DNA from: Dorea longicatena
GTDB taxonomy: Bacteria; Bacillota; Clostridia; Lachnospirales; Lachnospiraceae
Length of the DNA stretch: 64,000 nt
Direction of reading: 5' to 3'
Assembly: GCF_024168045.1 (NCBI RefSeq)
Contig: NZ_CP100126.1
Span: forward strand, 2,327,001-2,391,000
The position numbers were made by a program, and so were the translations under genes. The notes under the pieces are model-generated. The model was given only the letters and a program-made list of their open reading frames with translations, made no database searches and was not told the origin of the DNA. This document shows, one piece after another, positions 27,238 to 36,173 of this stretch (its first letter is position 1; each line of letters opens with the position of its first letter).

Positions 27238-27922
27238 ATTATTACAGGATTCAGCATTTTTCTGTCTGGCAATCAGCCTGATCGGATATGAGATCGGTAT
27301 CATTCTCCGACAAAAGACAAAGCTTGCGCTCTGCAATCCACTGCTGATCTCAATTGTATTTGTGATTATTATTTTGAAAGTTACCAATATTAAATATGAA
27401 GTATATGAAGATGGTTCTTCGTTACTCAGCTATCTGCTGACACCTTCTACCGTCTGCCTTGCAATTCCGCTGCATCAGCAGATGGGACTGTTGAAAAAGA
27501 ATATGAAAGCTATCCTTGCCGGTATTCTCTCCGGTGTATTCACCAGTCTGGCCGGTGTATGGGTCTTCTCGATGTTATTCCATCTGGATAAGAAGATCTA
27601 TGCAACCCTGCTTCCGAAGTCTATCACGACAGCGATCGGAATGGGAATCTCTGAGGAGCTTGGTGGAATCGTTACGATCACCGTTGCAGCTATCATCATT
27701 ACCGGAATCATCGGAAATATGTTCGGTGATGTGATCTGCCGGCTGTGCGGGATCAGGCATCCGATTGCCACAGGTCTCGCCATCGGAACGGCTTCCCATG
27801 CCATGGGAACGGCCAAAGCTATGGAGATAGGAGAGATCGAAGGTGCTATGAGCAGCCTTTCTATCGCTGTTGCCGGACTTATGACGGTTATCGGTGCAAC
27901 GATCTTCTATCAGTTATATTAA
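27230..27922 (+). CDS. lrgB: LrgB family protein
   Basis: A 230-residue membrane protein with about six to seven helices and LrgB motifs (LLTPSTVCLAIPLH, LPKSITTAIGMGISEELGG, GTASHAMGTAKAMEIGE). It is the obligate partner of LrgA. No LytSR two-component genes are beside it. Translation is coupled to lrgA through the overlap. Confidence 0.93.
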   Translation: MSKLLQDSAFFCLAISLIGYEIGIILRQKTKLALCNPLLISIVFVIIILKVTNIKYEVYEDGSSLLSYLLTPSTVCLAIPLHQQMGLLKKNMKAILAGILSGVFTSLAGVWVFSMLFHLDKKIYATLLPKSITTAIGMGISEELGGIVTITVAAIIITGIIGNMFGDVICRLCGIRHPIATGLAIGTASHAMGTAKAMEIGEIEGAMSSLSIAVAGLMTVIGATIFYQLY

Positions 27923-27957
27923 TGTATTATGAATCAGATAAATGGAGGTTAACAATT

Positions 27958-28548
27958 ATGGAAAAAACAATTATCTGTATCGGACGTGAATATGGAAGCG
28001 GCGGACATGCCATCGGAAAGATTCTTGCAAAACGTACCGGGTATGAATTCTATGATAAAGAACGTTTCATTGCAATTGCAAAAGAACGTGGATTTGAGGG
28101 GGAAGTTGAAGAATATCTGGAAGAACAGCCGATGAACAGTCTGCTGTATTCCATCGCTATGAACTACTCCAGACCTAAGAAGAAGCCATTTCCTTTTGAA
28201 CTCGTAGAAGAACTGGCCGCCGAGAAGCCGTGCATCATCATTGGCCGCTGCGCCGGATACCTTACACGTGAACAGGACAATGCCTTCAGTGTATTCATTC
28301 ATGCAGATATGGACAAGCGGATTGCTGCAGTCATGGCCCGTGACCACATCAATTCCCGCTTAAAAGCCAAACGTAAGATTGAAGAAATTGATGAAAAACG
28401 CAGTACTTTCCGCAAGGAATTCACCGGTGAAGAATGGGGACAGTCCAAATACTACAACCTGTCCATTGACACCACTCATCTGAGTTATCAGCAGGCTGCA
28501 GATCTGATTCTTTATTACAAAAAACTTGCAGAAGAGGCTCAGAAATAA
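27958..28548 (+). CDS. Cytidylate kinase-like family protein
   Basis: A 196-residue P-loop nucleotide kinase-like protein: ICIGREYGSGGHAIGKILAKRTGYEFYDKE at residues 5-34, with GSGGHAIGK as a modified Walker A. It is the short AAA_26/cytidylate kinase-like type common in Clostridia, not the standard Cmk. The ATG at 27958 has TGGAGG 9 nt upstream; the frame is open further up but that part overlaps lrgB. Its substrate is unknown. It is 35 bp from lrgB and may be co-transcribed. Confidence 0.87.
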   Translation: MEKTIICIGREYGSGGHAIGKILAKRTGYEFYDKERFIAIAKERGFEGEVEEYLEEQPMNSLLYSIAMNYSRPKKKPFPFELVEELAAEKPCIIIGRCAGYLTREQDNAFSVFIHADMDKRIAAVMARDHINSRLKAKRKIEEIDEKRSTFRKEFTGEEWGQSKYYNLSIDTTHLSYQQAADLILYYKKLAEEAQK

Positions 28549-28637
28549 AAGAATCTGCCTTTAGAAATCTGCCTTTATGAATCATTCTTTTTGTGATAAG
28601 ATGAGAATACCGACTGAACAACAAGGGAGGATTTCTT

Positions 28638-28928
28638 ATGATCAAGGTTATCGGTCTCAATACAAAAGTATTAAAAAAAGAACCTTTCTCCGGTTCTCAT
28701 CATGGCATGCGCTTCTTCATGCGTGCAGAAAATGACATTCTGCACGTATGGGTGTATCCGGAACCATGGTGCTTCGAACAGACTTCTGATGATGTAAAGA
28801 CTTTGAAAGATTTTCCATTCACCGGAGAAGGACTGGATGAATCACTGGAATGGATCTCTCAGGAATTTGAAGAGCGCAAAGATTACTGGATGCAGATGGA
28901 GAAAGATAAGATGAAAATGATACTATAA
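28638..28928 (+). CDS. Small hypothetical protein
   Basis: A 96-residue soluble protein, MIKVIGLNTKVLKKE at the start and a charged helix at the end. AAGGGAGG lies upstream of the ATG. It contains a Trp-rich segment (VWVYPEPWCFEQ). I do not recognise a named family. It overlaps the end of the convergent MerR gene by 6 bp and probably has its own promoter. Confidence 0.75.
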   Translation: MIKVIGLNTKVLKKEPFSGSHHGMRFFMRAENDILHVWVYPEPWCFEQTSDDVKTLKDFPFTGEGLDESLEWISQEFEERKDYWMQMEKDKMKMIL

Positions 28929-29747
28929 ATCACTGACCGCTGCAAATATATATTTCAGATATTTCCGTTCTTCGTTTGGGTCGATCACATTGACAATACT
29001 GAGAATGTAAATATCTGAACTCCATTTTTTCTTCTCTTTCTGCAGTAATTCCATCATCTTTCTGTAAGTTCTGCTGATATCTCCGTCACTTTCCCGCGAT
29101 ACAGCCACAAGATATTCCCCCGGCTTCATCTCTGTATATACTTTCTGCTTTTTATCCGCAAAACTAAACACATTTTTATACGAATATATTCCCTTCATAA
29201 ATGCTTCTTTCCCAATTGCGGATCCCATTGGAAATGCCTGGACATCCGGAATCTCACAACATTTCAGATGTCTGCGTATATCTTCTGCTATCTCCCCGGA
29301 CGAAGTCGCCGGTGACGACCGGACTTCTGTCAGCATCAGATATAAAGAATGTTCCACTTTTCTGATCACCGGTTTCCCTACATCTGCAATCCGGATCTGA
29401 TCCAGAATCTTCCTCGTTCCGGCAATCGTGTGGATCTTCCGGTCCAGTTCTCTTCTCATCATGAGCAGTCTGTCATACTGCTGATCCACAAAAGCGTCAA
29501 ATCTTACCTCTTCCCCGCCCAACAGGTATTCTTTAATATCACCCACCGAACAGTCCAGTTCACGAAATGTTTTTATAAAATAATAGGAACTGATCTGTGC
29601 ATAACTATAATAATGATATCCGTTGACCGGATTCTTCTTCGGCACCAGAATTCCCTGGCGCTCATAATAGCGGAGTGTATCTCTGGTGGTCTGGCACATC
29701 TTTGCAAATTCACCTGCAGTGATGCAGTATTCGTCTTTTTTCTGCAT
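28923..29747 (-). CDS. MerR family transcriptional regulator
   Basis: A 274-residue regulator with an N-terminal MerR helix-turn-helix (ITAGEFAKMCQTTRDTLRYYERQGIL at about residues 8-33), a coiled-coil linker and a long C-terminal effector domain resembling the GyrI-like/BmrR type. I prefer the Met at 29747, because longer frames would run into a divergent MerR-type promoter whose -35 is at 29765. It faces an alcohol dehydrogenase/aldehyde dehydrogenase operon that it probably controls, perhaps in response to an aldehyde or other toxic organic compound (inference). Confidence 0.85.
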   Translation of the reverse strand: MQKKDEYCITAGEFAKMCQTTRDTLRYYERQGILVPKKNPVNGYHYYSYAQISSYYFIKTFRELDCSVGDIKEYLLGGEEVRFDAFVDQQYDRLLMMRRELDRKIHTIAGTRKILDQIRIADVGKPVIRKVEHSLYLMLTEVRSSPATSSGEIAEDIRRHLKCCEIPDVQAFPMGSAIGKEAFMKGIYSYKNVFSFADKKQKVYTEMKPGEYLVAVSRESDGDISRTYRKMMELLQKEKKKWSSDIYILSIVNVIDPNEERKYLKYIFAAVSDL

Positions 29748-29764
29748 ATCTTTCACTCTCTTTC

Positions 29765-29795
29765 TTGACATGGGTGTTACCCCCGGTTTTATTCT
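29765..29795 (+). promoter_or_regulatory. MerR-type promoter (19-bp spacer) for the ADH/ALDH operon
   Basis: TTGACA (29765-29770), a 19-bp spacer and TATTCT (29790-29795). The spacer holds the inverted repeat GGGT-GTT-ACCC at 29772-29782. A lengthened spacer with a central dyad is the hallmark of promoters untwisted by MerR proteins, and a MerR gene lies divergently next to it. Confidence 0.75.
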
Positions 29796-29876
29796 AGCAC
29801 AGGATTTTGCAGTATGACACTGTATTTTTCCAATTCTTTTGAACACACAATTTTTTATATTATATGGAGGTTTCTC

Positions 29877-31124
29877 ATGAATACTTTTAAGAAAATATAC
29901 TGTCGCATTTTTCAGACTTGTTTTAGAATTGCTCTTCCGTTTCTTCCTTACCGGGAACCGGAATTAATCGATGGATTCAAAAATGTCCCTGCCGTACTAA
30001 AAAAACATCACATTTCCCACATCCTGCTCGTCACAGATCCGGGTGTCTACAAACTTGGACTTACAAAACCTTTGGAAAAACAGCTTTCAAAATCTCAGAT
30101 TTCATGTACAATATATAAAGATACAGTTGCAAATCCAACTTCTGCCAACGTAGAAGATGCGAAGGATCTTTATCTTGACCATAAATGTCAGGCACTTCTT
30201 GCATTCGGCGGCGGTTCTTCCATGGACTGTGCAAAAGCAGTCGGTGCAAGACTTGCCCGCCCGCATAAGTCTCTTTCTAAGATGGAAGGCATCTTAAAGA
30301 TCTGGCACAGACTTCCGCTCCTGATCGCAGTTCCGACAACTGCCGGAACCGGAAGTGAGACCACTCTTGCAGCTGTGATCACTGATGCCGATACGCATCA
30401 CAAATATGCAATCAACGATTTTAATCTGATTCCAGACTATGCGGTACTGGAGCCATCCGTCACTTACGGACTTCCGCCACAGCTTACGGCAACTACCGGT
30501 ATGGACGCACTGACCCATGCCATTGAAGCTTATATCGGACGCTCTACTACCAGACAGACACGCAGCGCAGCTGTCGAAGCCATCCAACTGATCTTCGACA
30601 ATCTGCAAAACGCTTATAATAATGGAAATGACAAAACTGCAAGACATCATATGCTCCGTGCCTCTTATCTTGCCGGAACTGCCTTTACCAAAAGTTATGT
30701 CGGATATGTGCACGCCGTAGCCCACAGTCTCGGTGGATGTTACGGAATTCCTCATGGACTTGCCAATTCTGTACTTCTTCCGGTCATACTGGAAGCGTAT
30801 GGAACTGCCGCACACAAAAAGCTGGCCAGACTTGCGCGTCTTACCGGCATCTCTGATTCGGACCTTGACGCAGTTGCTGCCGGAGAATTCATCCGGCATA
30901 TCCGAAACATGAATCTTTCCATGAATATCCCCGAGACACTGGATGGTATCCGCAATGAGGATATTCCGAAACTGGCCCGTTATGCAGATAAAGAAGCGAA
31001 CCCTCTCTATCCGGTACCTGTTTTATGGGGACCTTCAAAACTGGAACAGATGTATCATCTTGTACAGGAGGTAAATGAAAATGACAGAAGCAGAAATTCA
31101 GAACATCCTGGAAAAGCAGCATAA
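29877..31124 (+). CDS. Iron-containing alcohol dehydrogenase
   Basis: A 415-residue group III dehydrogenase. The nucleotide region AFGGGSSMDCAKAVGA and the motif PTTAGTGSETT are present. Metal ligands lie in GMDALTHAIEAY and in VHAVAHSLGGCYGIPHG. The ATG at 29877 has TGGAGG 8 nt upstream; the frame is open further up but that part overlaps the MerR-type promoter. The N-terminus carries a short basic/hydrophobic extension. It is followed, with a 44-bp overlap, by an aldehyde dehydrogenase, so the pair probably interconverts an alcohol, its aldehyde and its acid. Confidence 0.92.
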   Translation: MNTFKKIYCRIFQTCFRIALPFLPYREPELIDGFKNVPAVLKKHHISHILLVTDPGVYKLGLTKPLEKQLSKSQISCTIYKDTVANPTSANVEDAKDLYLDHKCQALLAFGGGSSMDCAKAVGARLARPHKSLSKMEGILKIWHRLPLLIAVPTTAGTGSETTLAAVITDADTHHKYAINDFNLIPDYAVLEPSVTYGLPPQLTATTGMDALTHAIEAYIGRSTTRQTRSAAVEAIQLIFDNLQNAYNNGNDKTARHHMLRASYLAGTAFTKSYVGYVHAVAHSLGGCYGIPHGLANSVLLPVILEAYGTAAHKKLARLARLTGISDSDLDAVAAGEFIRHIRNMNLSMNIPETLDGIRNEDIPKLARYADKEANPLYPVPVLWGPSKLEQMYHLVQEVNENDRSRNSEHPGKAA

Positions 31125-32460
31125 ATTTTTCCAGACAGGCCAGACTCTGCCTGTAGCTTATCGAATAGAGCAACTTCAGAAATTAAAAGATTCTATCATC
31201 CGCCATGAACCGGATCTGAATCTTGCCTTAAAAGCCGACCTTGGAAAAAGTGAGACGGAAAGTTATATGTGTGAGATAGGACTCACACTTTCAGAACTTA
31301 GTTGGATGCTGAAGCACATAAAAAAACTGACAAAAGAAACGGTCGTTCCGACACCGCTGGCACAGTTTGCAGCCAAAAGCTTCCGCTCTCCTTCCCCATA
31401 CGGAAATGTTCTCATTATGAGTCCATGGAATTATCCGGTCCTGCTGACACTGGAACCACTGATTGATGCACTGGCCGCCGGTAATACCGCTGTTGTTAAG
31501 CCAAGTGCTTATGCACCATCTACCAGCCGTGTGATGCAGGAGATCATCGAAGAATGCTTTGCAGATGAATATGTCGCTGTTGTGACCGGCGGACGTGCCG
31601 AGAACCAGGCGCTTTTAAACCAGCGTTTTGATAAGATCTTCTTCACCGGCGGAAAGACGGTCGGACGTGAAGTCTTAAGACATGCAGCCGAATATTTAAC
31701 ACCGGTAACTTTGGAACTTGGCGGTAAAAGTCCATGTATTGTAGACTCTACGGCCAAAATTCCTCTTGCCGCAAGACGTATTGTCTTTGGTAAATACTTA
31801 AACTGCGGACAGACCTGTGTCGCACCGGATTATATTCTCTGTGATAAAGCGATCCGTGACCAGTTGACCGATGCGATCAAATCCGAGATCCGCCGTCAGT
31901 TCAGTAAACATCCATTGGAGAATCCTAATTACGGTAAGATTATCAACCGGAAACATTTCCAGCGTCTGCAGGGGCTGATTGATTCTTCCAAAGTAGTGAT
32001 CGGCGGACAATCGGATGCCAAGATTTTACGCATTGCACCTACTGTGATGAAGAATGTTACATGGGAGGATGCTGTCATGGGCGAGGAAATCTTCGGACCA
32101 ATCCTTCCGATCCTGACTTACGAATCACTGGATGATGCCATTCAGACCGTGGAATCACATCCGCATCCGCTGGCACTGTATTTTTTCAGTGAAGATAAAG
32201 CTGCACAGAAGAAAGTCCTTGACCGCTGTCACTTCGGTGGTGGTTGTATCAACGATACCATCATTCATCTTGCTACCAGTGCCATGCCGTTCGGCGGTGT
32301 CGGCGAAAGCGGAATGGGTGGATATCATGGGAAAGCCGGATTCGATGAGTTTACACATTACAGGAGTATTGTGGATAAAAAGACCTGGATGGATCTTCCG
32401 GTGCGGTATCAAAGGTATAATAAGTTTAAGAGGAAGATGTTGCGGATGTTTTTAAAATAA
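31081..32460 (+). CDS. Aldehyde dehydrogenase
   Basis: A 459-residue NAD(P)-dependent aldehyde dehydrogenase of the compact ALDH3-like type. The catalytic Cys is in LNCGQTCVAPDY, the general-base Glu in VTLELGGKSPC, and the cofactor site around PWNYPVLLTLEPL. The ATG at 31081 is 9 nt from the GGAGG core; an ATG two codons earlier is too close. It overlaps the alcohol dehydrogenase. Its stop lies one base before the terminal inverted repeat of a 613-bp element. Confidence 0.93.
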   Translation: MTEAEIQNILEKQHKFFQTGQTLPVAYRIEQLQKLKDSIIRHEPDLNLALKADLGKSETESYMCEIGLTLSELSWMLKHIKKLTKETVVPTPLAQFAAKSFRSPSPYGNVLIMSPWNYPVLLTLEPLIDALAAGNTAVVKPSAYAPSTSRVMQEIIEECFADEYVAVVTGGRAENQALLNQRFDKIFFTGGKTVGREVLRHAAEYLTPVTLELGGKSPCIVDSTAKIPLAARRIVFGKYLNCGQTCVAPDYILCDKAIRDQLTDAIKSEIRRQFSKHPLENPNYGKIINRKHFQRLQGLIDSSKVVIGGQSDAKILRIAPTVMKNVTWEDAVMGEEIFGPILPILTYESLDDAIQTVESHPHPLALYFFSEDKAAQKKVLDRCHFGGGCINDTIIHLATSAMPFGGVGESGMGGYHGKAGFDEFTHYRSIVDKKTWMDLPVRYQRYNKFKRKMLRMFLK

Positions 32461-32461
32461 T

Positions 32462-33074
32462 TTGGGATTTAATTCAGAAAGGCACGACGACCCGGACCTG
32501 CATAAAAAGTAGGAAGCCGTTCCTGTTCAGGTTCCGTCGGCGGGAAATACTAAAGCGTCAAAATTATGCTAAAAACGGGCTTCCGAAATTTGCAACTCGC
32601 CATTTGGCTCAAACAGGCAAATTTCGAAAACCCAACGCATAATTTTGACGCTTAACTATTTCCAACACCTTCTTCACATTCACTGGAACGGCTTTCTACT
32701 TTTTATTCCGTGGGTGTCGAATGCCTTACGAATGAAATGGCAAATGCGTAACCGTAGTGGCTTCCGCTGGGTTACACTTCCGGGCATTTTATTTATTAAC
32801 ATTCGCTGCCAGTCACGACTTGAAGGAAACAATAGATAAGGATTATTGTGAATGTGAAATGCCATTAGAAATAGTTAGAGAGTCAGAAGCACCGTTAAAG
32901 GAACGAAGCGAACGTGTTTGAGGCGAACGCCGAGTTTGAGCGTAGTTCCTTTGCTTTTAGGTGATTCTGACTCTCTTAGTGTTTCTTATGGTATGGAACC
33001 TGAACAAGAAGCCTTATCTATTGTTTCCTTCAAGGACTGAGAGGCCGCTTCCCCGGTAATAAATTAAATCCCAA
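32462..33074. repeat. 613-bp repeat element with terminal inverted repeats, copy 1 (MITE-like or structured RNA)
   Basis: The element starts TTGGGATTTAATT and ends AATTAAATCCCAA. Copy 2 at 35560-36173 is in the same orientation and differs at about 17 positions by eye (roughly 97 percent identity). Inside are many nested inverted repeats: AAGCGTCAAAATTATGC with its complement ending at 32653, CGAAATTTGC/GCAAATTTCG, TAACTATTTC/GAAATAGTTA, AAGGAAACAATAGATAAGG with its complement near 33013-33031, and CAGGTTCC/GGAACCTG. A 64-codon frame exists in both copies but looks like chance. It fills the space between the convergent ALDH and methyltransferase genes, and the methyltransferase stop codon lies in its right terminus. 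I do not recognise a named family. Confidence 0.85.
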
Positions 33075-33846
33075 TCTTCTTCAAAATATCCACCGTATGT
33101 GATCCTGCCCCCACAAGTTCCGGGCGTTCACATACCGAAAGATGATATCGGATAAATGTCTCAAATGTCTCATCATCCATTGCATTGAGTACCGGGCGCA
33201 TATAATCCGAAGGTCCGTCTGCTGAGATTACTTTAATCCGTTCCAGTCCGGCGGCCTTATTATATGCATCCATATCTTCCAGACGTACATAATCATAGAG
33301 GTCTTCCGGTTTTGGCTGTACACGGAAGTTTTCATCAATCTTCCCACTTTCTATACATTCTAAAATATGATTCTGTTTGAATCCATAGGTCAGGACACTG
33401 TATTCATTCATACAGTAAGCAACCATGATTACACCGTCATCTTTTAGTACACGTTTTGCTTCGGTCAGTGCCTTGACTTTGTCTTCCATGGAATACAGAT
33501 GGTACATAGGGCCAAATACCAGGATCAAGTCGAATTCTTTATCCGAAAAGCGAGATAGTTTCATAGCATTACCCTGATAAGCTTTTACGGAACTGTTCTT
33601 CTTTTTTAAAATGCCAAGATTATATTTAACCAGTTCAACAGCGGTAACATCGTAACCTTCTTCCGCAAGGGCGACACTGTAACGGCCGGTTCCTGCACCT
33701 ACATCCAGAATTTTTACAGATTTATCTTTTGGAAGATATTCGTGTATATATTTCATAGAAGTTGTAAATTCGACTTGTCCATGCCGGCTTCCAAGACGTT
33801 TTTCTTCGTTAAATTTATTATAATATTTCTCAAGTTCAGTCATCAT
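33064..33846 (-). CDS. Class I SAM-dependent methyltransferase
   Basis: A 260-residue methyltransferase with motif I ILDVGAGTGRYSVALAEEG (about residues 42-60), motif II-like LILVFGPMYHLYSMEDK and a helical C-terminal part. It resembles the small-molecule methyltransferase group; the substrate is unknown. AAGGAG lies upstream of the ATG. The last codons, Ile-Gly-Ile-stop, fall inside the terminal inverted repeat of the 613-bp element, so the element supplies or overlaps its 3' end. Confidence 0.88.
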   Translation of the reverse strand: MMTELEKYYNKFNEEKRLGSRHGQVEFTTSMKYIHEYLPKDKSVKILDVGAGTGRYSVALAEEGYDVTAVELVKYNLGILKKKNSSVKAYQGNAMKLSRFSDKEFDLILVFGPMYHLYSMEDKVKALTEAKRVLKDDGVIMVAYCMNEYSVLTYGFKQNHILECIESGKIDENFRVQPKPEDLYDYVRLEDMDAYNKAAGLERIKVISADGPSDYMRPVLNAMDDETFETFIRYHLSVCERPELVGAGSHTVDILKKIGI

Positions 33847-34017
33847 AGTGAAGAATTCTCCTTATATCAAAAAAATATCTGCTCATACCTTATCCACTTT
33901 AACATAAAGTCCGGGATTATGGGCATAAAATATTTACAGAATTGAGAAAATATCATTCATTCTGTATAATAAGATAACAATAAGATCCTGTGAATGACAA
34001 AGAAGAGGAAAATGATT

Positions 34018-34887
34018 ATGGATAATACAGAAACTGCGAATATAAGGCTATTACAGAATGCAAAAGAAATTATGGATTTTGATGCTTCGGAACTGGATGT
34101 ATATGCAAGGCTCACAGAAGCACAGCTTTTGAACAAAGACCATCCGGAGAAAGGACTGTTTATTGCGGAAAGTCCGAAAGTGATTATCCGGGCATTGGAT
34201 GGAGGATATGAGCCGGTGTCTGTTCTGGTAGAAAAAAAGCAGGCTTTGGAAGATGCGGAAACAATAGCCGTACTTGAACGGTGTGCCAATGTACCGATAT
34301 ATACGGCAGAATTTGCTGTACTGACGAAGCTTACCGGATTTAAACTGACCAGAGGAATGTTATGTGTAATGAAAAGGCGGAATCTGCCGGGGCTACGGGA
34401 AATCTGTGCCGGCTGTGACAGAATAGCAGTACTTGAAAATGTAATGAATCCCACGAATGTAGGCGCTATCTTCCGTTCAGCAGCGGCACTTCACATGGAT
34501 GCAGTGATTTTGACAGGTGGATGCAGTAATCCGCTTTACCGAAGAGCAAGCCGGGTCAGTATGGGGACAGTGTTCCAAATTCCGTGGACATTTGTGGATA
34601 GATCTGTAAGCTGGCCAAAAGAAGGAATGCATATATTACGTGAACTGGGATTTAAGACGGCGGCGATGGCATTGAAAGAAAATTCCGTAAGTATCGCTGA
34701 TCCAAAACTCGCAAAAGAAGAGAAGCTGGCAGTGATATTGGGAACGGAAGGAGACGGACTGCTGGCGGAAACCATTGCCGCCTGCGATTATACGGTAATG
34801 ATTCCGATGTCACACGGTGTGGATTCGCTGAATGTCGCAGCTGCCAGTGCGGTTGCATTCTGGCAGTTAGGAATGAAGAATTGCTAA
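34018..34887 (+). CDS. TrmH/SpoU family RNA 2'-O-methyltransferase
   Basis: A 289-residue SPOUT methyltransferase. The three conserved motifs are present: NPTNVGAIFRSAAAL (motif I), VILGTEGDGL (motif II) and IPMSHGVDSLNVAAASAV (motif III). The N-terminal 100 residues form the substrate-binding domain found in the 23S rRNA group. GAGG lies 9 nt before the ATG at 34018; an ATG two codons earlier is too close. It is followed by the ThrH-like gene, and both lie between the two copies of the 613-bp element. Confidence 0.92.
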   Translation: MDNTETANIRLLQNAKEIMDFDASELDVYARLTEAQLLNKDHPEKGLFIAESPKVIIRALDGGYEPVSVLVEKKQALEDAETIAVLERCANVPIYTAEFAVLTKLTGFKLTRGMLCVMKRRNLPGLREICAGCDRIAVLENVMNPTNVGAIFRSAAALHMDAVILTGGCSNPLYRRASRVSMGTVFQIPWTFVDRSVSWPKEGMHILRELGFKTAAMALKENSVSIADPKLAKEEKLAVILGTEGDGLLAETIAACDYTVMIPMSHGVDSLNVAAASAVAFWQLGMKNC

Positions 34888-34964
34888 TAAAAAGAATGTA
34901 AAATCAGCAAACTTGTGTTATGATAAAAAGCAAAAAGACAAACAGGTATAGGAGGAATCATAGA

Positions 34965-35570
34965 ATGTATATTACATGTCTGGATGTTGAAGGAGTATTA
35001 GTACCGGAAATATGGATCGCATTTGCCGAGGAAAGTGGAATCCCTGAACTAAAAAGAACGACAAGGGATGAACCGGATTACAATAAACTGATGAGATGGA
35101 GACTGGATATTTTAAAAGAACATGGACTTGGAATCAAGGAAATCCAGGAAACGATTGCTAAGATCGACCCACTCCCGGGAGCAAAAGAATTCTTAGATGA
35201 ACTGCGCTCTTTCAGTCAGGTAATTCTGATCAGTGATACTTTTACAGAATTTGCACAGCCATTGATGGAAAAGCTCGGAAGACCGACATTGTTCTGCAAC
35301 AGTCTTGAGATCGCAGAAAATGGCGAGATCACAGATTTTAAGATGCGTGTGGAAAACTCAAAACTCAGCACCGTGAAAGCACTACAGTCTATTGGATTTG
35401 AAACAATTGCAAGTGGCGATTCGTACAACGATCTGGGCATGATCCAAGCAGGAAAAGCAGGATTCCTGTTCCGCACCACTGATAAGATCAAAGAAGATCA
35501 TCCGGAGATTCCGGCATACGAGACATATGCGGAATTGTTGGGAGCTATAAAATCGGTAATTGGGATTTAA
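34965..35570 (+). CDS. thrH: ThrH-like phosphoserine phosphatase/homoserine phosphotransferase (HAD superfamily)
   Basis: A 201-residue HAD protein. The start MYITCLDVEGVLVPEIW closely matches ThrH: catalytic Asp in CLDVEG, motif II SDTF, motif III Lys, and SGDSYND as motif IV. ThrH dephosphorylates phosphoserine and can transfer phosphate to homoserine. GGAGG lies 9 nt before the ATG at 34965. The last codons (Ile-Gly-Ile-stop) lie in the left terminus of copy 2 of the 613-bp element, so its native C-terminus may have been altered by insertion. Confidence 0.92.
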   Translation: MYITCLDVEGVLVPEIWIAFAEESGIPELKRTTRDEPDYNKLMRWRLDILKEHGLGIKEIQETIAKIDPLPGAKEFLDELRSFSQVILISDTFTEFAQPLMEKLGRPTLFCNSLEIAENGEITDFKMRVENSKLSTVKALQSIGFETIASGDSYNDLGMIQAGKAGFLFRTTDKIKEDHPEIPAYETYAELLGAIKSVIGI

Positions 35571-36173
35571 TTCAGGAAGGCACGACGACCCGGACCTGCA
35601 TAAAAAGTAGGAAGCCGTTCCTGTTCAGGTTCCGTCGGTGGGAAATACTAAAGCGTCAAAATTATGCTAAAAACGGGCTTCCGAAATTTGCAACTCGCCA
35701 TTCGGCTCAAACAGGCAAATTTCGAAAACCCAACGCATAATTTTGACGCTTAACTATTTCCAACACCTTCTTCACATTCACTGGAACGGCTTCCTACTTT
35801 TTATTCCGTGGGTGTCGAATGCCTTAAGAATGAAATGGCAAGTGCGTAATCGTAGTGGCCTTCACCGGGTTACACTTCCGGGCATTTTATTTATTAACAT
35901 TCGCTGCCAGTCACGACTTGAAGGAAACAATAGATAAGGATTATTGTGAATGTGGAATGCCGTTAGAAACAATTAGAGAGTCAGAAGCACCGTTAAAGGA
36001 ACGAAGCGAACGTGTTTGAGGCGAACGCCGAGTTTGAGCGTAGTTCCTTTGCTTTTAGGTGATTCTGACTCTCTTAGTGTTTCTTATGGTATGGAACCTG
36101 AACAAGAAGCCTTATCTATTGTTTCCTTCAAGGACTGAGAGGCCGCTTCCCCGTTAATAAATTAAATTCCCAA
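35560..36173. repeat. 613-bp repeat element with terminal inverted repeats, copy 2
   Basis: Second copy in the same orientation as 32462-33074, from TTGGGATTTAATT to AATTAAATTCCCAA, with one extra T in the right terminus. It sits between two convergent genes and both their stop codons (thrH-like and CAT-like) lie in its termini. Internal substitutions occur mostly in the middle and leave most long stems intact. I found no obvious target-site duplication beyond AATT at the outer ends. Confidence 0.85.

Noticed and set aside
26878..27922. Phage holin genes
   Set aside because: The pair is a standard chromosomal LrgA/LrgB with no phage genes nearby.
32645..32839. 64-codon ORF inside the repeat element
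   Set aside because: It exists in both copies but overlaps dyad structures, lacks a ribosome binding site, and several substitutions between copies change residues without a silent bias. I treat the element as noncoding.
32462..36173. Composite transposon carrying the three genes between the repeats
   Set aside because: No transposase is present and each element has its own full pair of inverted termini. Two independent insertions are simpler.
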